The notes beneath the pieces are model-generated. The model was not told the origin of the DNA and searched no databases. It saw only the letters and a list, made by a program, of their open reading frames with translations. Below, piece by piece: positions 1-6,516 of a DNA stretch of 6,516 bases. A program made the position numbers and the translations under genes. This DNA comes from Lysobacterales bacterium (GTDB lineage: Bacteria; Pseudomonadota; Gammaproteobacteria; Xanthomonadales; Marinicellaceae), in NCBI GenBank assembly GCA_027083915.1, contig JALWML010000148.1, positions 1 through 6,516 of the forward strand, read 5' to 3'. Numbering within the stretch: the first letter of the stretch is position 1; every line of letters starts with the position of its first letter.

Positions 1-2
1 TA

Positions 3-71
3 ATATTAGAGAGGGCTATTTCACAATTCGTAGAATGTGCAAAAAGTAGTAATATCTTTATACGATGTTAA
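3..71 (+). CDS. Possible 3' end of a gene entering from the left
   Basis: An open frame runs from the window edge to a TAA stop at 69-71 and would encode 22 residues ending in SSNIFIRC. The only support is that it is open to the edge and that its stop lies 17 nt before a strong + strand terminator, which implies a + strand transcript ending here. A second frame, open from position 2 to a TAG at 47-49, is an alternative tail. The fragment is too short to identify a product, and neither frame is certain to be coding. Confidence 0.25.
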   Translation: MLERAISQFVECAKSSNIFIRC

Positions 72-87
72 ATATTCGCAAAGGCAG

Positions 88-122
88 AAGGACTAATTAT
101 AGATAGTAATTAGTCCTTTTTT
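88..122 (+). terminator. Rho-independent terminator of the upstream + strand gene
   Basis: A perfect 12-bp inverted repeat, AAGGACTAATTA (88-99) and TAATTAGTCCTT (107-118), encloses a 7-nt loop and runs into a T tract (117-122). This is a textbook intrinsic terminator for transcription from left to right. It lies between a presumed + strand gene and the convergent minus-strand protease. Read on the minus strand, the same hairpin is followed only by CTGCCTTTGCG, a poor T tract, so termination of the protease transcript here would be weaker. The rest of 123-208 shows no gene and no second clear hairpin. Confidence 0.85.
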
Positions 123-208
123 CTCCAAATCCCGATATGTATGAGAGTTATTGTTATGCAATCCATATTCGTTTCTTCGGATGCTAGTGCTCATTTCTTA
201 GGGTTAAT

Positions 209-2458
209 TTAATGTGCCGTAGTGAGTAAAGTTATTGGTAAGTTTGTTCTGGACCAATTCCCACCTTCTGCACCTAAATAATTAACATTAACTGTAAGTG
301 AGCCATCATTGAAATCATTGCCGTTTTTACTATTTAATGTTAAGGATAGTGTTCCTGCATTAGATAAGGTGAATGTTTCTGGTGGTGTTCCCGCTCTTGG
401 ATATCCTGTTACTTCATTCATGGTGAAGATTATTTCTTGCCCGATGCTGAAATTTTGATTAGATCCTTGAACCCAGCGAGGTTTACCTTCTGAATCAAAG
501 TAATACAAAGTTGCTACTGCAACTGAATTATGCTCTGCAAATGATAATGATAGTCCCCAGCCTTGATCGGTTTCACCTGCCCACCATTGAGCACCAAAAT
601 CATTAGTTGGAGGTGCTCCGATTGTGTTTTCGATAGATTCTATACACCAGTTACCAGAATCACTACCTATAGTCCATGAGACTACAGCTAGATCATTTCC
701 TCTTGATTTTCCATCGTTACAAGAACTGTGACTACTTGTTGTTGCAGAATTAAAATCAACCTTGAAATCTGTAGTTCCAATATCATCAGCAGTAAATGGA
801 GTGTTTGAGTTGGAAGTAAAATCATAGGTAAATCTTTGTAATGCTGTATTGGTATTAATAGGCACTAGAGTATTATTCACTAATTTAGATATCGCTGTAT
901 ACCATTCTGGTGTGCCATCGCTTCGATAGGTATAGAAAACGGTAAAATAAACCACACCAGTTGCCTGTTGAATTGGTTCGATGACAAACCCATGACCATT
1001 TTTTGCAATATCAGAATATAAGCCTGGCTTAATTGTTTCTTGCACACTAGTTTTTGGACGTGGATCCCAGCCTATATCCCAAAGCATAGGTGTGGCAAGT
1101 TGCAAATCTCTTAGGTTTTCATCTTGTATTGGTTCCATTAATTCACTATAAGCTCGACTCAGGTGTGAAACCGAAGAGCCAGGTTCAATAGTAGATGGTG
1201 CATAGAGTTGGATTAAGCCAGTGCGCAAATTGCTAAGCGTGTTAAACTCCGAGGCTGCTGAATCGACCGAACTCCACAGTAGATTGCCAGCATTTGTTAT
1301 GGCATGCTCTCTGAGCGCATCGGTTGCCATTTCACTCAAAGGTGTAGTTGTTCCATCTTGATTATGTTCCAACAAAAAACTCGAAAAAATATCAATTTTA
1401 TTACAGAACATGGTGCCATTAGTATGAGTAATTGGTGTACCATTTGGTGTACCATCTGGACATTGGTACGTAGTATCTTCATCTCCAACATAAATTGCAG
1501 AAGAAAAGCCTAAGCCATGAGTCATCTCATGTAGAGCAGTGGAAACAAAATCAACATTTACGCCCAATGAAGGGGTATCTAATCCATAGTACCAATGGGT
1601 ATTTCCTAGTCCAGCACTGGTGTCAATTTTAGGATTAAAATTTATTAGAATACTATGTGTCTCACAACTTCCGCCAATAAGTTTACAAGCTTGTGTTCCT
1701 GCTTGTCTTTCAGCTAAGGCAATTGGGTACCATGTATCTGGCAAGAGACCCGATGTATTGTTTACAAAAGTACGCGCACCAGCATTAGCTAATACAGCAG
1801 AAGTAGCAGAGGTTTCTAAATCATCAGGCCAGCAACCCTGAATTATCAATGGTACGGTTGATTGTAAGTTTTGCGTCATTAATTCGGCAGCTTTTAAAAC
1901 AGCATTTTTACGTTGTTGCCCTCGTGTTCTGGCATTATTTCCCGACACTGGAGAAACAGGGGTTGGGTCATTCCAACCTGCAATATCACAAGGTTCAGTC
2001 GTTCCTATAATAGTATCTTGGTCAAAAATAAATTGAATTTCAGGGGATGTTAAAGGTTGAGTGTCATAAGTAGCTGTTAAATTAATAGAACTTTCATTCC
2101 CATCATATCTATAAACACTAATATACCAGCGTCCCTCTCTTAATGGTATATTCAATGCTGTTGAAATAGTAAAGCTTTCTTCTGATCCAAGACTTCCAGA
2201 TAAGTATTGAGCTTCTTCATATATATCAGCTGTAGTAAAATCACTGTCATACTTCATTAATAAATCAAAGTCAGAGCCTGTCGTGATACCATTTTCAATT
2301 TCAACTTTTAACGTAGTCGCATTAGCAGGAACATCAATATAAACATTGGTAGTAGCAGTTTCTAGAGCTAAGGTAAATGAAACTGTCTGTCCACTCGTTA
2401 ATTCCAGTGCATTAACCAAGCTTGATAAAACTAAGGATAAGAGTAATAGCTTTTTCAT
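209..2458 (-). CDS. Secreted zinc metalloprotease, leishmanolysin-like (metzincin), with PPC domain and duplicated C-terminal domains
   Basis: This 749-residue protein is predicted to be exported and to hydrolyse extracellular protein. A Sec signal peptide covers residues 1-17 (MKKLLLL core, likely cleavage after VNA). Residues 20-130 resemble a bacterial pre-peptidase C-terminal (PPC) domain, here at the N-terminus. The zinc motif HEMTHGLGF is at 310-318 (H310 and H314 as ligands, E311 as general base). About 118 residues later, SHLSRAYSELMEP supplies a likely third ligand, H432, and Met-turn M441, followed by PMLWDIGWDP; this order matches the M8 leishmanolysin plan (long insertion before the third His). 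Two related domains end the protein (about 479-608 and 625-740). Eight cysteines (157, 209, 258, 265, 333, 352, 580, 605) suggest disulphides. The start overlaps the preceding gene by 4 nt and has its own AGGTGG site. The protease call is secure; M8 versus another metzincin family is less so, and the substrate is unknown. Confidence 0.85.
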   Translation of the reverse strand: MKKLLLLSLVLSSLVNALELTSGQTVSFTLALETATTNVYIDVPANATTLKVEIENGITTGSDFDLLMKYDSDFTTADIYEEAQYLSGSLGSEESFTISTALNIPLREGRWYISVYRYDGNESSINLTATYDTQPLTSPEIQFIFDQDTIIGTTEPCDIAGWNDPTPVSPVSGNNARTRGQQRKNAVLKAAELMTQNLQSTVPLIIQGCWPDDLETSATSAVLANAGARTFVNNTSGLLPDTWYPIALAERQAGTQACKLIGGSCETHSILINFNPKIDTSAGLGNTHWYYGLDTPSLGVNVDFVSTALHEMTHGLGFSSAIYVGDEDTTYQCPDGTPNGTPITHTNGTMFCNKIDIFSSFLLEHNQDGTTTPLSEMATDALREHAITNAGNLLWSSVDSAASEFNTLSNLRTGLIQLYAPSTIEPGSSVSHLSRAYSELMEPIQDENLRDLQLATPMLWDIGWDPRPKTSVQETIKPGLYSDIAKNGHGFVIEPIQQATGVVYFTVFYTYRSDGTPEWYTAISKLVNNTLVPINTNTALQRFTYDFTSNSNTPFTADDIGTTDFKVDFNSATTSSHSSCNDGKSRGNDLAVVSWTIGSDSGNWCIESIENTIGAPPTNDFGAQWWAGETDQGWGLSLSFAEHNSVAVATLYYFDSEGKPRWVQGSNQNFSIGQEIIFTMNEVTGYPRAGTPPETFTLSNAGTLSLTLNSKNGNDFNDGSLTVNVNYLGAEGGNWSRTNLPITLLTTAH

Positions 2459-2709
2459 TTGACCACCTTATCTAAGTTATGGTTATGTTTTTGCTTGCAT
2501 TGGTAAGAAAAAGTACCATCTGCATTTTTAGTTAACACCGTTTGATGTTTTGATGGTGCAGGTATTTGTCTTTGAGCCATGCTCTTTTTCACATTGACTT
2601 TGTCAGCCTGAATTGTTCGAGACTGTACCTGAACTACTGTTGGCTTATCGGAGCTAACTGCACAGACAGCAAACGATAAAAGAGTTGTTGATAAAATTAT
2701 TTTTTTCAT
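2455..2709 (-). CDS. Small secreted protein of unknown function, coupled to the metalloprotease
   Basis: This 84-residue protein is not one I recognise. It begins with a convincing Sec signal peptide (MKKIILSTTLLSFAVCA, likely cleavage after A17); Cys16 sits in FAVC, which is not a good lipobox, so a lipoprotein is unlikely. The mature part, about 67 residues, is basic and polar with no membrane segment. It ends in ADGTFSYQCKQKHNH, with a single cysteine (C71) and histidines H75 and H77, a CxxxHxH arrangement that could bind metal. An AGGA Shine-Dalgarno at 2718-2721 lies 8 nt before the ATG. The gene starts 21 nt after the ppsA stop, and its TGA overlaps the protease ATG (ATGA), so translation of the two is probably coupled. 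A role as a partner, chaperone or inhibitor of the protease is only suggested by position. Confidence 0.75.
   Translation of the reverse strand: MKKIILSTTLLSFAVCAVSSDKPTVVQVQSRTIQADKVNVKKSMAQRQIPAPSKHQTVLTKNADGTFSYQCKQKHNHNLDKVVK
2463..2469 (-). promoter_or_regulatory. Shine-Dalgarno site of the metalloprotease gene
   Basis: On the minus strand AAGGTGG lies 4 nt before the protease ATG, inside the end of the small secreted-protein gene. It supports the ATG that overlaps the preceding stop as the true start, and shows the protease can recruit ribosomes itself as well as through coupling. Confidence 0.6.
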
Positions 2710-2730
2710 ATCTTTATTCCTAATAAATTT

Positions 2731-5097
2731 CTAATTGGAGGCACTTTTAGCCAGTGCTAACCATGTTTCTACTACAGTATCGGGGTTAAGTGAAACACTT
2801 TGGATACCTTGTTGCATTAACCATTGCGCTAAATCGGGATGGTCTGATGGTCCTTGACCGCAAATACCAATATATTTACTGCGCTTTTTGCAATTATAAA
2901 TTGCCATAGCGAGTAATTTTTTTACAGCTGCATTGCGTTCATCAAATAAATCAGCAACAAGACCTGAGTCTCTATCCAAGCCTAAAGTCAATTGTGTTAA
3001 ATCATTTGATCCGATAGAAAACCCATCAAATATATCCAAAAACTCATTGGCAAGCAATGCATTGGAGGGTAATTCACACATCATTATGATTTTTAGACCG
3101 TTTTCACCTTGAGTGAGTCCAAATTTTTTCATTATTTGGATGACTTTTCTGCCTTCTTCTAAAGTACGAACAAAGGGAATCATTGCCCAAATGTTAGTTA
3201 GACCCATTTCATCACGAATATATTTCAAGGCTCTGCACTCGAGTTCAAAACATTCTTGGAAGGATTCATCAATATAACGTGAAGCTCCGCGAAATCCAAT
3301 CATGGGATTTTCTTCATGCGGTTCATAGGCTTTACCGCCGATTAAATTGGCGTACTCGTTTGATTTGAAGTCGGATAAACGAACAATAACCGTTTCAGGA
3401 GCAAATGCAGCACCTAAAGTTGCCATACCTTCGGCTAAGCGTTTGATGTAATAATCAACAGGGTCACCATAGGCGGCTATCATGGGATCGACAATAGCTT
3501 TAATGTCGTGTGGTTGTTCATCGTAATTTAGTAAAACTTTGGGGTGAATGCCAATCATGCGATTAATAATAAATTCTAAACGTGCAAGTCCAATACCTTT
3601 ATGTGGTAAGCGTGCAAAATCAAAAGCCCTATCAGGGTTACCAACATTCATCATGATTTTTAATGGAGCAGGGGGCATATTGTATAAATTGGTTTTTATC
3701 ACTTCAAAATCAATGATTTCATCGTAAACAAAACCCGTGTCTCCCTCACTGCATGAAACGGTTACATCAACACCATTAGCAATTTTGTCCGTGGCATCAC
3801 CACAGCCGACAATGGCTGGAATACCGAGTTCCCTAGCGATTATTGCTGCGTGACAAGTGCGCCCACCTCTGTTAGTCACGATGGCTGAAGCTCTTTTCAT
3901 GATGGGTTCCCAATCAGGATCAGTCATGTCGGTAACCAGTACATCACCTGCTAGCACTTCATCCATTTGCGAAATATTAGCAATGACTTTTGCTGTTCCC
4001 GAGCCGATTTTTTGTCCAATGCTGCGTCCTTCACAAATAACATTCCCTCTTCGAGCTATTTGGTAACGTTCGAGGCTTTGGGTATTTTTGTCTTGGCTTT
4101 TGACTGTTTCTGGTCGTGCTTGGACGATATAAAGTTTGCCGTTATTACCATCTTTTGCCCATTCGATGTCCATGGGTCTGCCGTAATGTTTTTCAATTAC
4201 CATAGCTTGCTTGGCTAATTCGGTCACTTCATCATCATTGATGGAAAAGATTTGTGAACGTTCTTTTTCGATATTTTGGGTGATAACTCCACCATCTTCA
4301 CCATAAATCATTTCTATGTGTTTTGAACCTAAGTTTCGCTTTAAAACAGCAGGTCTGTTTTCTTCAATATTTTTCTTATAAACATAAAATTCATCGGGAT
4401 TAACTGCACCTTGCACCACCATTTCGCCTAATCCATAAGATGAAGTAATAAAGACCACATTTTCAAAGCCACTTTCTGTATCAATGGAAAACATGACCCC
4501 ACTTGAGGCTAAATCACTGCGAACCATTTGTTGAATGCCTGCAGATAAATAGACATCGTGGTGATCAAAGCCTTGGTGAACACGGTATGAAATGGCTCGG
4601 TCATTGTAAAGTGAGGCAAAAACTTCGTGGATTTTGGCAAGCACTTCATCAATGCCTTTAACATTTAGAAAGGTTTCTTGTTGACCTGCAAAAGAAGCAT
4701 CTGGTAAGTCTTCAGCCGTTGCCGAAGAACGTACGGCTACCGATGAATCTGCTCCAATGTCTTCTTCCATTGCTGCATAGGCTTTACGAACTTCCTCTTC
4801 TAAACGCGGTTGAAATGGTGTTTTCATAACCCATTTGCGTATTTTTTTACCCGCTTTTGCCAAAGCATTAACATCGTCAACATCAAGTTTAGCTAATTTT
4901 CTATTTATTTTTTCATCCAAGCCTGTTTGATTTAAGAAATCAATAAAAGCTTGAGAAGTTGTTGCAAAACCACCAGGCACAGAAACACCTAATTCACTTA
5001 AGTGAGTTATCATTTCACCTAGAGAGGCATTTTTACCACCAACTTGTGCCAAATCTCTCATGCCAAGTTGATTAAGTTGTAAAATATATTCAGACAT
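2731..5097 (-). CDS. ppsA: Phosphoenolpyruvate synthase (pyruvate, water dikinase)
   Basis: This cytoplasmic enzyme converts pyruvate, ATP and water to phosphoenolpyruvate, AMP and phosphate, allowing gluconeogenesis from three-carbon compounds. At 788 residues it is close to the E. coli protein (792). The N-terminal ATP-grasp domain shows GGKNASLGEMI (20-30) and SVAVRSSATAEDLPDASFAGQ (119-139). The swivelling phosphohistidine domain has GGRTCHAAIIARELGIPAIVG (411-431), with catalytic H416 and, two residues before it, T414, the residue that PpsR phosphorylates in this family. The C-terminal PEP/pyruvate TIM barrel carries GIGLARLEF (501-509), the CELPSNA segment (674-680), GSNDLTQLTLGLDRDS (696-711) and the active-site cysteine in CGQGPSDHPD (C746). 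No key residue is missing. The ATG fits the family N-terminus (NQLGMRDL), although no clear Shine-Dalgarno precedes it. It is divergent from ppsR and lies upstream of two secreted-protein genes. Confidence 0.98.
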   Translation of the reverse strand: MSEYILQLNQLGMRDLAQVGGKNASLGEMITHLSELGVSVPGGFATTSQAFIDFLNQTGLDEKINRKLAKLDVDDVNALAKAGKKIRKWVMKTPFQPRLEEEVRKAYAAMEEDIGADSSVAVRSSATAEDLPDASFAGQQETFLNVKGIDEVLAKIHEVFASLYNDRAISYRVHQGFDHHDVYLSAGIQQMVRSDLASSGVMFSIDTESGFENVVFITSSYGLGEMVVQGAVNPDEFYVYKKNIEENRPAVLKRNLGSKHIEMIYGEDGGVITQNIEKERSQIFSINDDEVTELAKQAMVIEKHYGRPMDIEWAKDGNNGKLYIVQARPETVKSQDKNTQSLERYQIARRGNVICEGRSIGQKIGSGTAKVIANISQMDEVLAGDVLVTDMTDPDWEPIMKRASAIVTNRGGRTCHAAIIARELGIPAIVGCGDATDKIANGVDVTVSCSEGDTGFVYDEIIDFEVIKTNLYNMPPAPLKIMMNVGNPDRAFDFARLPHKGIGLARLEFIINRMIGIHPKVLLNYDEQPHDIKAIVDPMIAAYGDPVDYYIKRLAEGMATLGAAFAPETVIVRLSDFKSNEYANLIGGKAYEPHEENPMIGFRGASRYIDESFQECFELECRALKYIRDEMGLTNIWAMIPFVRTLEEGRKVIQIMKKFGLTQGENGLKIIMMCELPSNALLANEFLDIFDGFSIGSNDLTQLTLGLDRDSGLVADLFDERNAAVKKLLAMAIYNCKKRSKYIGICGQGPSDHPDLAQWLMQQGIQSVSLNPDTVVETWLALAKSASN

Positions 5098-5171
5098 GCA
5101 TTGAAACCGAAGTCATAAAAGATTAGTATTCTATCATTGACAACAACTTCAAATGTTAGAAAAGTATTAAA
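5098..5171. promoter_or_regulatory. Divergent ppsA/ppsR promoter region
   Basis: This 74-bp gap must hold promoters for both directions. For ppsR the best candidate is TTGAAA (5101-5106), a 17-bp spacer and TAGTAT (5124-5129), giving a leader of about 35 nt. For ppsA, on the minus strand, TTGTCA (5143-5138) with a 17-bp spacer and TTTTAT (5120-5115) is possible but would leave a very short leader; TAGAAT (5133-5128) is a better -10 but lacks a well-spaced -35. The two candidate promoters overlap, so the genes may compete or be co-regulated. These are consensus matches by eye only. Confidence 0.4.
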
Positions 5172-5987
5172 TTGACAAAAAAATGCACAATATTTTATGT
5201 TTCCGATGGGACAGCTATTACCGCTGAAACGGTTGGCCATTCTTTGATTTCACAATTTCAAGACATTAGTTTTGATGAAATCAGATTACCTTTTGTAGAC
5301 AATAAAGAAAAAGCACTAATTGCGGCTGCACAAATCAAGCAGGCTGGCAAAGATTGTCAACCTTTAGTGATTAATACTGTTGTTGATATTGAATTACGTA
5401 AAATTATACATTCAGGTGGTGGATTAAAACTTGATCCATTTAATCGATTATTACGTAAAATTGAAAAAAATTTAGGTGTTAAGCGTTCACCAGTTGTTGG
5501 TTTAGCTCATGGAATTACCAATTCTAAAGCTTATGGTAAAAGGATTGATGCGACCAATTATGCCTTAACACATGATGATGGTGTCAGCATCAATTACGAC
5601 GATGCTGATCTTATTTTATTGGGTGTTAGTCGTTCTGGAAAAACACCGACATGTTTGTATTTGGCATTACAATATGGGGTAAAAGCAGCCAATTATCCTT
5701 TGACTGTAGAGGACTTAGATAAAATGCAAATCCCTCCACAAATATTAAAACATAAACAAAAAATATATGGTTTAACCATTGATCCTTTCCGCCTCTCACA
5801 GATTAGATCTGAGCGTAGACCCAATTCGGAGTATGCCAAAATGCGTCAATGCCAACGTGAAGTGTCTGATGCGGAAGCCTTGTTTTTACGCAATGGTATT
5901 CAATACTTGTCAACAACACACACATCAATTGAGGAGATTTCAGGAAAAGTCTTGCTTGCTCTGAATTTAACCAATAAACTTCATTGA
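5172..5987 (+). CDS. ppsR: PEP synthase regulatory protein (bifunctional kinase/pyrophosphorylase, DUF299)
   Basis: Members of this family inactivate PEP synthase by ADP-dependent phosphorylation of a threonine near its catalytic histidine and reactivate it by phosphate-dependent dephosphorylation releasing pyrophosphate. The 271-residue product matches the family length (E. coli 277) throughout: FYVSDGTAITAETVGHSLISQF at the N-terminus (8-29), ALTHDDG (131-137), the P-loop GVSRSGKTPT (151-160), LALQYGVKAANYP (164-176), YGLTIDP (199-205), and RSERRPNSEYA (212-222) near the end. The start must be the TTG at 5172: an in-frame TAG lies at 5157-5159, no ATG or GTG falls between, and a later start would remove the conserved SDGTA segment. 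Only a weak purine stretch (AGAAAAG, 5158-5164) precedes it. The target enzyme gene ppsA is divergent next door, and a DUF1249 gene follows with overlapping stop and start. Confidence 0.96.
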   Translation: MTKKCTIFYVSDGTAITAETVGHSLISQFQDISFDEIRLPFVDNKEKALIAAAQIKQAGKDCQPLVINTVVDIELRKIIHSGGGLKLDPFNRLLRKIEKNLGVKRSPVVGLAHGITNSKAYGKRIDATNYALTHDDGVSINYDDADLILLGVSRSGKTPTCLYLALQYGVKAANYPLTVEDLDKMQIPPQILKHKQKIYGLTIDPFRLSQIRSERRPNSEYAKMRQCQREVSDAEALFLRNGIQYLSTTHTSIEEISGKVLLALNLTNKLH

Positions 5988-6433
5988 TGTATAATTCATC
6001 TTATTCGAATCAGCAGTGTGAAACGATAAAACACGAAGATAATTTTCAGTTAATGAAAATGCTTTTCCCTGTGCATCTTTATCAAGGTGTTTGTTATGAA
6101 AGTACTCTAGAGAATCGCCCAATTGTACAAATTAAGGTGTCGCAAGCATTCAAATACACAACCGAAATTGAATTAAAATATATTTTTAAATTTGGCATGA
6201 GTGAAAAAATTATTATGCGAAGTTATGAAGATGCTCTGGTTGCAGAAATCGTTTATTGTACTGATTTCCAGCAATTTATTCGTTTATTGGGACCAAGAAT
6301 ATGCCCTAAAGTTCACTTGAAAACTCGTAGTGCCTTGAATATATTCCTCCATAAACTTTTGAATTTCTTACTAAAGTCAGGTTATAACCATAATCATTGG
6401 TCACTGTTATCATCTAATCAGTCATCTAAATAA
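5987..6433 (+). CDS. yqiB: DUF1249 family protein (YqiB-like)
   Basis: This 148-residue cytoplasmic protein resembles E. coli YqiB (140 residues), a conserved gammaproteobacterial protein of unknown function. Shared features by recall are an N-terminal ENF..LMKMLFP-type segment (here DNFQLMKMLFP, 18-28), FKYTTEIEL (55-63, compare RYTT in YqiB), MRSYEDALVAEI (77-88, compare VRLYHDAMVAEV), and a C-terminal helix with LNIFLHKLLNFLLKSGY (117-133). There is no signal peptide or membrane span. Its ATG shares one base with the ppsR stop (TGATG) and has no Shine-Dalgarno, so it is probably translated by coupling to ppsR; a TTG one codon earlier is a less likely start. In E. coli yqiB lies between nudF and cpdA rather than beside ppsR. 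Confidence 0.8.
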   Translation: MYNSSYSNQQCETIKHEDNFQLMKMLFPVHLYQGVCYESTLENRPIVQIKVSQAFKYTTEIELKYIFKFGMSEKIIMRSYEDALVAEIVYCTDFQQFIRLLGPRICPKVHLKTRSALNIFLHKLLNFLLKSGYNHNHWSLLSSNQSSK

Positions 6434-6510
6434 TAGAACACAACAATAGATATTATTTGATAGCTTCAATCGTATTAATCAAGTAAAATACGCTTTTTAA
6501 TTCAATTCAC

Positions 6511-6516
6511 AGGAGA
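6511..6516 (+). promoter_or_regulatory. Probable Shine-Dalgarno of a gene beginning past the right edge
   Basis: The window ends in AGGAGA, close to the ideal Shine-Dalgarno sequence, 77 nt after the DUF1249 stop. A + strand gene probably starts within about ten bases beyond the edge. The intervening 6434-6510 is AT-rich and shows no terminator hairpin, so read-through from ppsR-DUF1249 is plausible. A promoter there could not be made out. Confidence 0.45.

Noticed and set aside
1304..1841. Two + strand open frames (1304-1513 and 1620-1841) antisense to the protease gene
   Set aside because: They are antisense shadows of the conserved protease coding sequence, with no signal sequence, ribosome site or neighbours on that strand.
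3857..4218. Two overlapping + strand open frames (3857-4066 and 3967-4218) antisense to ppsA
   Set aside because: They lie within the conserved swivelling and ATP-grasp region of ppsA, overlap each other in different frames, and have products without recognisable features.
5098..5112. A possible Cra (FruR) half-site TGAAAC next to the ppsA start
   Set aside because: Cra controls ppsA in E. coli, but here only one half matches (TGAAACCGAAG) and the palindromic second half is missing.
5058..5240. A 60-codon minus-strand open frame across the ppsA start and the ppsR N-terminus
   Set aside because: It overlaps two well-identified genes and the intergenic region, has a low-complexity aromatic-rich product with no family likeness, and no ribosome site supports it.
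5779..5964. A 61-codon + strand open frame inside ppsR
   Set aside because: It is an alternative frame of a strongly conserved gene and its product shows no family features.
6457..6489. A possible promoter TTGATA ... TAAAAT before the gene beyond the right edge
   Set aside because: The two hexamers are separated by 21 bp, too far for a standard sigma-70 promoter, and the sequence is AT-rich enough to give such matches by chance.
1..6516. A defence system, CRISPR array, mobile element or RNA gene
   Set aside because: No spaced repeats, transposase or integrase, terminal inverted repeats, or tRNA/rRNA-like sequence were seen; nearly all of the window is accounted for by five protein-coding genes.

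Overview
The window reads as chromosomal DNA from a low-GC gammaproteobacterium. The PpsA/PpsR pair and a DUF1249 (YqiB-type) gene together point to Gammaproteobacteria. The AT-rich sequence and a secreted protease with duplicated C-terminal domains suggest a free-living marine or aquatic lineage, but the genus cannot be fixed from this sequence.

Layout, left to right. At the left edge there may be the last codons of a + strand gene, followed by a strong rho-independent terminator (88-122). Three minus-strand genes follow, transcribed from right to left: ppsA (phosphoenolpyruvate synthase, 2731-5097), a small secreted protein of unknown function (2455-2709), and a large secreted zinc metalloprotease (209-2458). 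The gap between ppsA and the small gene is 21 nt with no terminator, and the small gene overlaps the protease by 4 nt, so the three are probably co-transcribed at least in part. On the + strand, diverging from ppsA across a 74-bp intergenic region, lie ppsR (5172-5987, TTG start) and a DUF1249 gene (5987-6433, stop and start overlapping as TGATG). The last bases of the window look like the Shine-Dalgarno sequence of a further + strand gene.

How the genes work together. PpsA makes phosphoenolpyruvate from pyruvate at the entry to gluconeogenesis. PpsR, encoded back to back with it, is the kinase/pyrophosphorylase that switches PpsA off and on through a threonine two residues before the catalytic histidine. 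Both partners keep the residues this needs (Thr414 and His416 in PpsA; the GVSRSGKT P-loop in PpsR). The metalloprotease has a signal peptide, a PPC-like N-terminal domain, an HEMTHGLGF zinc motif with a distant third histidine and Met-turn that resemble leishmanolysin (M8), and two copies of a C-terminal domain. It probably digests external protein; supplying carbon that must pass through PEP synthase would give the odd ppsA-protease linkage a rationale, but that is inference.

I see no mobile element, CRISPR array, tRNA, rRNA or recognisable defence system. The least explained part is the small Cys/His-containing secreted protein coupled to the protease.
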